Source: Cellvibrionales bacterium (GTDB taxonomy: Bacteria; Pseudomonadota; Gammaproteobacteria; Pseudomonadales; UBA7434). Taken from it: a DNA stretch of 10,521 bases. This document shows positions 1-6,088 of this stretch, one piece after another (position 1 is the stretch's first letter; every line of letters begins with the position of its first letter). The stretch is from assembly GCA_003492055.1 (NCBI GenBank), contig DMZE01000240.1, positions 1 through 10,521 on the forward strand, given 5' to 3'. The position numbers and the translations under genes are program-made. The notes beneath the pieces are model-generated. The model saw nothing but the letters and a program-made list of their open reading frames with translations, had not been told where the DNA came from and ran no database searches.

Positions 1-105
1 CACAATAAAAAAGATCAACATGATAAATACAACATCAAGCATTGGCGTGAGATCTATCTCACCCCCATCTTGATTCGCTCTGGCTGCAACACCTCTCTTA
101 GCCAT
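1..105 (-). CDS. exbD: ExbD/TolR-family biopolymer transport protein, N-terminal fragment
   Basis: Only the first 35 codons are present; the gene runs off the left edge. The translation starts MAKRGVAARANQ, continues with an acidic EIDLTPMLD stretch, and enters a hydrophobic segment (VVFIMLIFFIV). TPMLDVVF is the hallmark of ExbD/TolR, and Asp24 is the membrane-embedded, proton-motive-force-linked aspartate of the family (Asp25 in E. coli ExbD). ExbD forms the inner-membrane proton channel with ExbB and energises TonB. The ATG at 105 is preceded by AAAAGG close to the start and AGGA a little further upstream. It lies 104 bases after the exbB stop in the same direction, so it is probably the fourth gene of the accessory TonB operon. 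A small hairpin in that gap could change its expression relative to exbB. Family membership is clear. The assignment to a TonB2-type rather than a Tol system rests on the upstream DUF3450 and TtpC genes. Confidence 0.9.
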   Translation of the reverse strand, partial: MAKRGVAARANQDGGEIDLTPMLDVVFIMLIFFIV

Positions 106-159
106 ACCTTTTAGATCCTGAATAATGTTCTAATGAATCTTGCTTATAAAACCAACACA

Positions 160-201
160 ACTAATAAAAATTCGCGCCATTAATAATGAATCATTAATGG
201 C
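160..201 (-). terminator. Intra-operon hairpin with short T tract between exbB and exbD
   Basis: Just after the exbB stop the sequence can form a perfect 9-bp stem: GCCATTAAT at 176-184 and ATTAATGGC at 193-201, with an 8-base loop. Read on the minus strand it is followed after about five bases by TTTTTATT. The stem is mostly A-T, so a strong terminator is unlikely. An attenuator or mRNA-processing structure that reduces exbD and downstream tonB output is a reasonable inference. It does not match a Fur box. Confidence 0.35.
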
Positions 202-209
202 CACAGAAA

Positions 210-737
210 TTATTTATCAGAAGTTAAATGGTCTTCTAGTAATGAACTTTCGCGCTCAACAATACGCACTAAGTAAGCCTGTGCAAATACACCTGACAAT
301 GCAGCGACCATTCCAGCCATCGTTGGTACCGTTGCTTTAGAAACGCCGCCTGCCATTGATTTAGGATCACCACCGCCTGTCACAGCCATAACATGAAACA
401 CTTCGATCATACCGGTAACCGTACCCAGTAGGCCGAGCATTGGCGCCAAGGCAATTAGCGTTTTAATTAACGCCATATTTTGATTGATTTTAATAACGGC
501 TTCAGAAATTAACGCTTCACGAATGCGGCGAGCATACCAAGAGTGTCGTTCGGTACGACTATCCCATTCAGCAATCACCACATTCATGTCGTTTCTTAAA
601 TCCGTAGCGAAATAAAACACTCGCTCAAAGATTAGGCTCCACATTAAAAACAGCAGACCACCAATCAGTAGCAATACGGGTCCGCCCATATCGACAAAGT
701 CGAGGACGACACCCAATGCTTCTGTAATAAACTGCAT
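210..737 (-). CDS. exbB: MotA/TolQ/ExbB proton channel family protein (short ExbB of a TonB2-type system)
   Basis: This 175-residue inner-membrane protein has three predicted membrane segments at about residues 19-45, 88-120 and 132-160. The second carries the family signature LAPMLGLLGTVTGMIEVF, followed by GGGDPKSMAGGVSKA. ExbB forms the oligomeric channel that, with ExbD, lets protons drive TonB. The protein is shorter than E. coli ExbB (about 244 residues), as expected for the ExbB2 of accessory TonB systems. The ATG at 737 has a good ribosome site (AAGGGA, 8 bases upstream). It lies 20 bases after the longer ExbB-like gene and before exbD, so the operon encodes two ExbB-type proteins whose cores are close paralogues (both contain GLLGTVTGM and GDPK-MA). 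The family is certain; the transported substrate is unknown. Confidence 0.93.
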   Translation of the reverse strand: MQFITEALGVVLDFVDMGGPVLLLIGGLLFLMWSLIFERVFYFATDLRNDMNVVIAEWDSRTERHSWYARRIREALISEAVIKINQNMALIKTLIALAPMLGLLGTVTGMIEVFHVMAVTGGGDPKSMAGGVSKATVPTMAGMVAALSGVFAQAYLVRIVERESSLLEDHLTSDK

Positions 738-757
738 ATCAGTCTTCCCTTGTTACT

Positions 758-2140
758 TTATTTGCTTTCAGCGTTGCGCGCGATAATACCGGCGGCTTGC
801 TCTTCAAGCACATGAATAACACGCTTTGCGCGACCACTAACAATGGTGTGCGCAAGCAAAGTTGGGATAGCAACAATCAAACCTAATACCGTTGTAATCA
901 ATGCACTAGAAATACCACTAGCCATTGTCTTCGGATCGCCCGCACCAAAAATAGTGATGGCTTGGAAGGTAATAATCATACCGGTCACTGTACCTAATAG
1001 ACCAAGTAACGGCGCTACTGCAGCAATAATTTTTATCAATGTGAGTGAGTTCTCTAAGTTCGGAATCTCTTTCAGCACTGCTTCATTAAGCTTCAGTTCA
1101 AGTGACTCAGTATCCATATTCGGATTTTCATCAGCAATAACTAACACACGACCTAATGGGTTATCAGTGCTAGCGACAGTCGATTTCAACTGTGCATTCA
1201 CTTTAGCGCCAATCGCGGTTAGCACAACAAAACGCCAAGCGGCAATTAGCATTGCGATAATACCAACAGCGGTAATGACATAACCAACTTGACGACCCTG
1301 ATGCCAGCGCTCAGTTAATGTTGGCGTATCAATAAACGCCGCTAATAAACTGCCGCCCGTTGGACCCGTTGGGTCAACACCAAAGCGACCATGACCATCT
1401 GTTGAATTGGCAAGATTTTCTGCCCAATTCACAAATGAGCTGGCTGGCTGACGAGGAAGAATAGATAAAGTATCATCTGAATATTTCAGATACTCACCGT
1501 CTTTAGTCACAATATTGAATGAACCGACACGCACAACGTCTGCTTGAATGTCATCACCCGCTGGTGTCGCAACCGTTGTGTTGTATTGAACAATACGACC
1601 CGACTCAATCATTTCACGCTGCATTTCAAACCAAACGCGCTCAATTTCTGCAATCGTTGGTAATGAATCACCTTTCAGCTTTTCAATTAAGCCCGTTAAG
1701 AACTCACCGCGATTCGGGTATTCAGTGCTCACTAATGAAGTATTAAAGTTTTCACGCATGTCGCCAGCAGCTGAATTGATATGACCAAATAGTTCGTTTA
1801 AAGAACCTTTAGCTTCATTCAATGCTTCACGCTTAACAATAATCTTTTCTTTGTTTTGCTCAAAAATTTTCTCAAGACGCGTTGAACGCTCTTCTTCACG
1901 GGTGCGAGTTTGTTCCGCTTTCTTCAACAAATTAGCTTGTTGCTTTTTATCTTTTAAGAATCTCGCTTCACGCTCTTTATTCTGACGCGCTTCATTCACT
2001 TTACCCTGCTTTACATACTCAAGCAGTTGATCAAGCGACTGAGCGCTATCTTGTGCGACAGCAGCTGAAGATAATGTCAGTGAACCAGCAACAAGTAGCG
2101 ATAAAGGTAGCGCACTCAATTTAGTCATTAAAGTTTTCAT
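758..2140 (-). CDS. ttpC: TtpC-like protein: periplasmic coiled-coil domain fused to a MotA/TolQ/ExbB core
   Basis: A 460-residue protein. Residues 1-29 look like a Sec signal peptide, ending AAVA before QDSAQ. Residues about 35-115 are charged and heptad-rich (KEREARFLKDKKQQ), probably a periplasmic coiled coil. Residues about 140-250 form a mixed periplasmic domain with an RVG motif at 204-206. Membrane segments follow at about 285-308, 366-394 and 411-435, the second carrying APLLGLLGTVTGMI, the ExbB/TolQ signature. This architecture matches TtpC, the extra component required by TonB2 systems in Vibrio, where it helps ExbB2-ExbD2 energise TonB2. Its ATG overlaps the stop of the DUF3450 gene by four bases (ATGA), implying translational coupling. 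The periplasmic part appears homologous to the DUF3450 protein (see findings). The symbol is by architecture and gene order, not a database match. Confidence 0.88.
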   Translation of the reverse strand: MKTLMTKLSALPLSLLVAGSLTLSSAAVAQDSAQSLDQLLEYVKQGKVNEARQNKEREARFLKDKKQQANLLKKAEQTRTREEERSTRLEKIFEQNKEKIIVKREALNEAKGSLNELFGHINSAAGDMRENFNTSLVSTEYPNRGEFLTGLIEKLKGDSLPTIAEIERVWFEMQREMIESGRIVQYNTTVATPAGDDIQADVVRVGSFNIVTKDGEYLKYSDDTLSILPRQPASSFVNWAENLANSTDGHGRFGVDPTGPTGGSLLAAFIDTPTLTERWHQGRQVGYVITAVGIIAMLIAAWRFVVLTAIGAKVNAQLKSTVASTDNPLGRVLVIADENPNMDTESLELKLNEAVLKEIPNLENSLTLIKIIAAVAPLLGLLGTVTGMIITFQAITIFGAGDPKTMASGISSALITTVLGLIVAIPTLLAHTIVSGRAKRVIHVLEEQAAGIIARNAESK

Positions 2141-2952
2141 TGAGCAGCCTCCGGCGCTGAAATAGGTAATTGCAGAATATCTTTCACTGCTTGGTTACGT
2201 GCAATGCGAATACCTGTATTGATATAACTGCCCCAATCGGACGCATCTAATGCTTCCCACTCGCGAGAGACATTGTTCCAACGGCCAACTTCTTTGCCAT
2301 CTTCTGTTTTATAGAGAAGAGCAATTCGACCTACACGGAATATATCAACCTTGCGATCTTTACCATCACCGTTAAAGTCAATCGACGCATCATAGGCTTC
2401 GATTTTACGACCGTACTCATTCTCAATTTTGTATGCTTCTAGCACTTGGCGGAAATGCTCAGCGATAGTCTGATTCGACTTATCTAAATTGCCACGTAAG
2501 TTATCTAGGCGCGTTTGACGCTCTTCGGCCAAGAAAGGCACGTCTAAGGCAACAAAATTCTCTAAACCATCAAGCATCTTAATCAGTAACGGCGTAATTT
2601 GACGCTGAATCACAGTTACCTGTGACATTGCCTTGTCAATTTCAGAAATTCGCTTTAGCTGATTCTGAATACGAGCTTCAAGTTGAGCGTTATACACGCG
2701 CAAACCTTCAATCTCTTTATTCACTTGCTTATAATTTTGAAGAAGGGCATCGGTTTTTTCTGCAATGCCATCTATTTTGACTTGCGATTTTTGTGCCGCA
2801 GCCGCTTTACTCTGCCCGACCTTAAAGACCTCGTCGAGTTGATCAGCACTGGCTGACGTTGCATAAAAGCAAGCTGAAGTAAGAATACATAAGCCGATTC
2901 GCGCAATACGCTTAAAAGCGCTTGGCATCGGAGAAAAGGAGTAAATAGTCAT
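2137..2952 (-). CDS. DUF3450-family exported protein of a TonB2-type operon
   Basis: An exported protein of 271 residues from the ATG at 2952. The N-terminus has a basic region (FKRIAR), a hydrophobic stretch and a Sec cleavage site ATSASA before DQL. Residues about 40-150 are predicted coiled coil, and the rest is a mixed domain with GR at 181-182, a DFNGDGK loop at 192-198 and RVG at 206-208. DUF3450 genes typically head operons with ttpC, exbB, exbD, tonB and a TPR gene. The product is probably periplasmic and may contact TtpC; its exact role is not established to my knowledge. Start choice: the open frame extends to a TTG at 3027, but that adds an unlikely leader. ATG 2952 has a weak GGAAA upstream, and ATG 2928 (no ribosome site seen) would also leave a full signal peptide. 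The 3' end overlaps ttpC by four bases. Confidence 0.85.
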   Translation of the reverse strand: MTIYSFSPMPSAFKRIARIGLCILTSACFYATSASADQLDEVFKVGQSKAAAAQKSQVKIDGIAEKTDALLQNYKQVNKEIEGLRVYNAQLEARIQNQLKRISEIDKAMSQVTVIQRQITPLLIKMLDGLENFVALDVPFLAEERQTRLDNLRGNLDKSNQTIAEHFRQVLEAYKIENEYGRKIEAYDASIDFNGDGKDRKVDIFRVGRIALLYKTEDGKEVGRWNNVSREWEALDASDWGSYINTGIRIARNQAVKDILQLPISAPEAAQ

Positions 2953-2983
2953 AAGATTCGTATTTCCGAAATTGAGGACGAAT

Positions 2984-3017
2984 TTAATAATAATGAGCTG
3001 TAAAAATATTATGACAG
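2984..3017 (-). promoter_or_regulatory. Candidate promoter/operator of the DUF3450-ttpC-exbB-exbD operon
   Basis: Two overlapping readings on the minus strand. (a) TGTCATAAT at 3008-3016 looks like an extended -10 (TG-n-CATAAT). (b) CTGTCATAATATTTTTAC at 3000-3017 resembles a Pho-type box: the first heptamer is exact, then an A/T spacer, then a weak second heptamer. A -10-like TATTAA (2984-2989) lies ten bases downstream, which is the usual geometry for PhoB-dependent promoters. GCTGT/ACAGC half-sites at 2997-3001 and 3014-3018 also form an inverted repeat over the same bases. Either reading puts the transcript start shortly upstream of the ATG at 2952. No Fur-like site was recognised. Confidence 0.3.
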
Positions 3018-3243
3018 CCGTGAACAAAAAACGATCTACACAGTTGACAATAATTCATTGAATCGATAAACAACAGACAGTCCCTTAAATGCTGTTTGAG
3101 ATTCTGCTTTTAAGTGCTCCAAGTACATCATCAACAAACTTGCTGATAGACATTACGCACCGTTTTAGCTCACCTAAAAACACGCTTGAGCCAAATAAAT
3201 TGCAAGCTATACAAGCTGCTCGCTCAGCGAAGCGGCGCATTTT

Positions 3244-3262
3244 AATAACATATGCTGTTATT
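3244..3262. repeat. Perfect inverted repeat, 7-bp arms, 5-base spacer
   Basis: AATAACA (3244-3250) and TGTTATT (3256-3262) are exact reverse complements around TATGC. The repeat lies in the middle of the thyA/DUF3450 gap, about 290 bases upstream of the DUF3450 start. It could be a protein-binding site or a weak RNA hairpin in a thyA read-through transcript; no T tract follows in either direction. Confidence 0.35.
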
Positions 3263-3331
3263 GTGCAAACATATTGCCGTTATAAAACGTTAAAACTTCA
3301 ATAATCTTGGAATCCTTTACATACTGCGATG

Positions 3332-3348
3332 ATCTTTAGTAGAAAGAT
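3332..3348. repeat. Perfect inverted repeat, 6-bp arms, 5-base spacer
   Basis: ATCTTT (3332-3337) and AAAGAT (3343-3348) flank AGTAG. On the minus strand the repeat overlaps and directly follows an exact CTGTCAT heptamer (3347-3353). Function unknown; short A+T-rich repeats of this size also arise by chance. Confidence 0.3.
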
Positions 3349-3367
3349 GACAGTTATGTGTCAATTT

Positions 3368-3382
3368 GTAACACGGTAACAC
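3368..3382. repeat. Tandem GTAACAC heptamers with 8-base period
   Basis: GTAACAC occurs at 3368-3374 and again at 3376-3382, separated by one base. A GTGT at 3358-3361 gives a partial inverted partner. It could be a small regulator binding site but may be coincidental. Confidence 0.25.
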
Positions 3383-3431
3383 TACTGCACTATCATCAAT
3401 CAACAGCGCATTTTTAAAGATCAGCAACGTT

Positions 3432-3451
3432 AAAACTGTTTTTCTAAACAG
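3432..3451 (-). terminator. Weak terminator-like hairpin overlapping the thyA stop
   Basis: On the minus strand CTGTTT-AGAA-AAACAG (3451 down to 3436) forms a six-pair stem with a tetraloop and is followed directly by TTTT. The hairpin includes the thyA stop codon. It is short and A+T-rich, so termination may be partial. No stronger terminator was seen downstream before the DUF3450 gene. Confidence 0.3.
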
Positions 3452-4238
3452 CTATTGGCGCGGCAATATGAGGATGATGTTGATAATCCTGCAACTCAAA
3501 ATCATCAAAGCTAAAGGCAAACAAATCATCGATATCTGGATTAATCGCCATAGTAGGTAAAGCCATTGGAGAGCGCTGTAACTGTAGCTCAACCTGATCC
3601 ATATGGTTGGCATATAAATGCGCATCACCAAAAGTGTGGACAAAATCGCCAGGCTTAAGACCAAGAACCTGCGCCATCATCATAGTGAGCAGCGCATAAG
3701 AGCCAATATTGAACGGCACACCCAAGAAAATATCGGCACTACGCTGGTACAGCTGACATGACAGCTTACCTTCGGCAATATAAAACTGAAACATAGTATG
3801 ACAAGGCGGTAATGCCATCTCTTCAATACAAGCGACATTCCAAGCTGAAACAATATGACGGCGAGAGTCTGGCGATGCCTTCAATTGCGCCATTAACTGC
3901 TGTATTTGATCGATATGCTGACCATCACCCGTAGGCCATGAACGCCACTGATAACCGTATACAGGGCCTAGCTCACCCTGCTCATCTGCCCACTCATTCC
4001 AAATAGAAACACCGTTTTCTTTGAGATAAGCAATATTAGTATTGCCAGAAAGAAACCATAGCAATTCATGAATAATCGATTTTAAATGAAGTTTTTTAGT
4101 CGTGACCGCAGGAAACCCCTGAGACAGATCAAAACGCATTTGATGACCAAAAACACTGTAAGTGCCTGTACCGGTTCTATCTGGCTTAAAAACGCCCTCG
4201 TCACGAACATGACGCATTAAATCAAGATATTGCTGCAT
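3444..4238 (-). CDS. thyA: Thymidylate synthase
   Basis: This cytosolic enzyme methylates dUMP to dTMP using 5,10-methylene-tetrahydrofolate. At 264 residues it has the same length as E. coli ThyA and aligns without visible gaps. Landmarks fall at the E. coli positions: Arg21 in DRTGTGT, Glu58 in HELLW, Arg126-Arg127 in [11 protein letters not shown], nucleophile Cys146 in [12 protein letters not shown], Arg166 in [13 protein letters not shown], Asp169, Asn177, and His207/Tyr209 in DAHLYANH. The C-terminus APIAV is the conserved lid that closes over the substrate. It lies 77 bases after lgt in the same direction, with a 16-bp palindrome in between. The start MQQYLDLM matches the family start; the ribosome site is weak. 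It appears complete and functional. Confidence 0.98.
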   Translation of the reverse strand: MQQYLDLMRHVRDEGVFKPDRTGTGTYSVFGHQMRFDLSQGFPAVTTKKLHLKSIIHELLWFLSGNTNIAYLKENGVSIWNEWADEQGELGPVYGYQWRSWPTGDGQHIDQIQQLMAQLKASPDSRRHIVSAWNVACIEEMALPPCHTMFQFYIAEGKLSCQLYQRSADIFLGVPFNIGSYALLTMMMAQVLGLKPGDFVHTFGDAHLYANHMDQVELQLQRSPMALPTMAINPDIDDLFAFSFDDFELQDYQHHPHIAAPIAV

Positions 4239-4269
4239 AAATTCTAACGCTTCTTATTTCTGTTAATTA

Positions 4270-4285
4270 AAGGCGAGCTCGCCTT
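4270..4285. repeat. Perfect 16-bp palindrome between lgt and thyA
   Basis: AAGGCGAGCTCGCCTT is its own reverse complement. As RNA it gives a G+C-rich six-pair stem with an AGCT loop, followed on the minus strand by TTTAATTAA. It is 31 bases after the lgt stop and 31 bases before the thyA start. It could be a weak terminator after lgt, an operator for thyA, or a translation-affecting leader hairpin. The T tract is too short for a confident terminator. Confidence 0.5.
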
Positions 4286-4315
4286 ATCCAAGTTTTTGCT
4301 TATTGACGCTTTTGT

Positions 4316-5227
4316 TTAGCTACTCTTTGTTTTTTTGCTCTTGGTCTTTTTTGCCTTTAATTTTTTGGCTGCTTTCTTGGCCACTGTCTTTGCACCTTTA
4401 ACTTTTGAGCTAGAGGAAGAAAGACCATGATCAATAAAGCGTCGATCATTTTGATTAAAGTAATAATAACTCAATGCTATCATAGCCGCACCACCGATAA
4501 TCATCGGCAACGATAAAAACTGTCCTCTGGTCATCCAATCTAAAAATAATGAGGCATCGGGCTCACGGAAAAACTCCACACCGTAACGCGCCACGCCATA
4601 GCCTAGTAAAAATACGCCAGAGGCCGCCCAAGCAGGACGGCGAACACGCGTAAAGCCATAGACCAGCACAAACAGCACCACACCTTCTAGAAAGCACTGG
4701 TAAAGCTGTGAGGGATGACGAGGAATCGCTAGACTATCACTGGGAAACACCATAGCCCAAGAGACATCGCTTGCACGACCATATAGCTCAGCATTAATAA
4801 AGTTAGCCATACGGCCCAACCCCAAACCAATAGGCGCAAGCGGCGCAACAAAATCGCACACTTCACCTAACGGTCTACCAAGCTTGCGCGCATAAATAAT
4901 GAGCGCCAAAAACACACCTAACAACCCACCGTGAAAAGCCATACCGCCTTCCCACACGCGAAACAACCATAGCGGATCTGTTAGAAAACGATCAAAGCCA
5001 TAAAAAAACACATAGCCAACACGGCCACCCAGCACGGCACCCAAGGCGCTTGTAAACACAAGGTCTTCGACCTGCTCAGGCTGCATAGGAGACCAGGCTT
5101 GGCGCGCGCGCTTACGCCCCACTAAATAGGCAGCAACGAAACCGAGTAAATACATCATGCCGTACCAGCGTAAACTAATAGGACCTATCGAAAAGATAAT
5201 CGGATCTATAGAGGGGTACTGCAACAT
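4316..5227 (-). CDS. lgt: Prolipoprotein diacylglyceryl transferase
   Basis: Lgt is the inner-membrane enzyme that transfers diacylglyceryl from phosphatidylglycerol to the lipobox cysteine of prolipoproteins, the first step of lipoprotein maturation. From the ATG at 5227 it is 303 residues. Seen: RWYGMMY (Tyr22), MAFHGGLLG (His99), the family signature GRMANFINAELYGR with Arg139 and Glu147, then HPSQLYQ and a late arginine in TRGQ (Arg234). These correspond to E. coli Tyr26, His103, Arg143, Glu151 and probably Arg239. Several hydrophobic segments cover most of the protein. The start at 5227 (MLQYPSIDP) has GGAAAAGG just upstream and resembles pseudomonad starts; an in-frame ATG at 5239 adds four residues and would match E. 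coli length, but lacks a good ribosome site. The last 27 residues or so are a serine/lysine tail rich in KK pairs, beyond the usual family end. TauE/SafE lies upstream in the same direction. Confidence 0.96.
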   Translation of the reverse strand: MLQYPSIDPIIFSIGPISLRWYGMMYLLGFVAAYLVGRKRARQAWSPMQPEQVEDLVFTSALGAVLGGRVGYVFFYGFDRFLTDPLWLFRVWEGGMAFHGGLLGVFLALIIYARKLGRPLGEVCDFVAPLAPIGLGLGRMANFINAELYGRASDVSWAMVFPSDSLAIPRHPSQLYQCFLEGVVLFVLVYGFTRVRRPAWAASGVFLLGYGVARYGVEFFREPDASLFLDWMTRGQFLSLPMIIGGAAMIALSYYYFNQNDRRFIDHGLSSSSSKVKGAKTVAKKAAKKLKAKKTKSKKTKSS

Positions 5228-5243
5228 AACCTTTTCCATTCAT

Positions 5244-5274
5244 TGATAAGGCCTAATATAAAAACGCCTCATCA
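5244..5274 (-). repeat. Imperfect inverted repeat in the lgt leader
   Basis: On the minus strand TGATGAGG (5274-5267) and CCTTATCA (5251-5244) can pair over eight positions including one G-U, enclosing a 15-base loop. It fills most of the gap between the TauE/SafE stop and lgt. It might moderate lgt translation or be a weak transcript boundary; no T tract follows. Confidence 0.25.
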
Positions 5275-5291
5275 CATTAAATATTATTAAG

Positions 5292-6080
5292 CTAACGCGC
5301 TAACAATAACTGCAAGCCAATAAAAAATAAAAACAACGCAAAACCACGCTTTAATATTTTATCGGCAACTCGCTCAGCCAGCATGGCACCCACACGCGTA
5401 AACGGTATGCTCGCTATCGCAATACCCACAAACGCCGGCCAATAAATATATCCCGTTGTTAGTGGCGGTAAACCGCTCACACTTATACCTTTAAAGGCAT
5501 AGGCCAAAGCACCAAACAAAGCGATAGAAAAACCACAGGCCGCCGACGTTGCAACTGCACGCTTCATGGCTTGCTGACAGGCCGCCAAAAATGGAACCGT
5601 TAGCGAGCCACCACCAATACCAAAGAAAGCACTTACTGCACCAATAACAACGCCACTTCCAGCTAAGATCGAACGACGCGGCAAACCAAATACGGCCTGC
5701 GGTTGTATGGCAAAAAACATTTGCACGGCAACTAACATTAAAAACACAGCAATAGCTAACTGCAAATGACTACCGGCAAGTTCGGTAGCTATAACAGAGC
5801 CCAGTGAAACGCCAACCACTAAGCCGGGCGTCATTGCTTTAACAACCGACCAATTAACATTACCTAAACGATGATGCGCAGTCACTGACCCACAAGAAGT
5901 TACAACGATTGATGCGAAAGAAGTTCCTATAGCTAAGTGAACTAATAGCGCAGCATCAAACCCCTGCTGTGCAAAAATAAAAATTAAAATGGGTACAATA
6001 ATAACGCCGCCGCCAACGCCAAACAAACCCGCTAACAATCCAGCAAAGGCGCCGATTATTAAAAACAATAACCAATCCAT
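5292..6080 (-). CDS. TauE/SafE-family sulfite/anion exporter-like membrane protein
   Basis: A 262-residue, very hydrophobic protein with about eight predicted membrane segments. It has the internal two-fold repeat of the family: GLFGVGGGVIIVPIL near residues 19-32 and AFFGIGGGSLTVPFL near 151-165, each followed by a small-residue helix (AIGTSFAS near 50-57, ATSAACGF near 177-184). TauE/SafE proteins are proposed to move sulfite, sulfoacetate or other organic anions across the inner membrane, but the substrate of this subgroup is unknown, and no sulfonate genes are nearby. It starts eight bases after the ptsP stop, so it is almost certainly co-transcribed with ptsP, and lgt follows. The same gene sits between ptsP and lgt in pseudomonads, so the position is conserved. 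The family is clear; the transport function is an inference. Confidence 0.88.
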   Translation of the reverse strand: MDWLLFLIIGAFAGLLAGLFGVGGGVIIVPILIFIFAQQGFDAALLVHLAIGTSFASIVVTSCGSVTAHHRLGNVNWSVVKAMTPGLVVGVSLGSVIATELAGSHLQLAIAVFLMLVAVQMFFAIQPQAVFGLPRRSILAGSGVVIGAVSAFFGIGGGSLTVPFLAACQQAMKRAVATSAACGFSIALFGALAYAFKGISVSGLPPLTTGYIYWPAFVGIAIASIPFTRVGAMLAERVADKILKRGFALFLFFIGLQLLLAR

Positions 6081-6088
6081 TAACGCGT

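Larger units (their letters stand above)
2953..3443. other. Gene-free region between thyA and the DUF3450/TonB2 operon
   Basis: Nearly 490 A+T-rich bases with no convincing gene. It must hold the 3' end of the thyA transcript and the promoter of the accessory TonB operon, both read on the minus strand. Visible elements are a weak terminator-like hairpin at the thyA stop, two perfect short inverted repeats (3244-3262 and 3332-3348), a tandem GTAACAC pair (3368-3382), a 12-base direct repeat AACGTTAAAACT (3286-3297 and 3426-3437), and two exact CTGTCAT heptamers on the minus strand (3347-3353 and 3011-3017). A 71-codon plus-strand frame (3089-3304) shows no ribosome site or recognisable domain and is not called. 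Confidence 0.6.

Noticed and set aside
176..201. Possible Fur box in the exbB/exbD gap (AATGA-A-TCATT core)
   Set aside because: The half-site spacing is one base pair short on each side of the Fur consensus, and it is inside an operon rather than at its promoter.
140..340. 66-codon plus-strand frame across the exbB/exbD gap
   Set aside because: It overlaps the certain exbB gene antisense and has no family features.
843..1283. 146-codon plus-strand frame opposite ttpC
   Set aside because: Antisense shadow of the conserved ExbB core; the hydrophobic translation simply mirrors the membrane segments.
2880..2952. Lipoprotein signal (LTSAC) in the DUF3450 protein
   Set aside because: A threonine is at the -3 position and a normal Sec cleavage site (ATSASA before DQL) lies downstream, so an ordinary exported protein is more likely.
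2998..3017. LexA-like CTGT...ACAG
   Set aside because: The spacer is 12 bases, not the 8 required by gammaproteobacterial LexA boxes.
2137..3027. Longer DUF3450 start at the TTG at 3027
   Set aside because: It adds a hydrophobic leader ahead of an intact signal peptide, has no ribosome site, and would place the likely promoter inside the gene.
3044..3072. Plus-strand TTGACA with TAAACA 17 bases later as a promoter
   Set aside because: The -10 match is poor and no plus-strand gene follows before thyA, which is on the opposite strand.
3089..3304. 71-codon plus-strand open frame in the thyA/DUF3450 gap
   Set aside because: No ribosome site, no recognisable domain, composition like the surrounding non-coding DNA, and it runs opposite to both neighbours.
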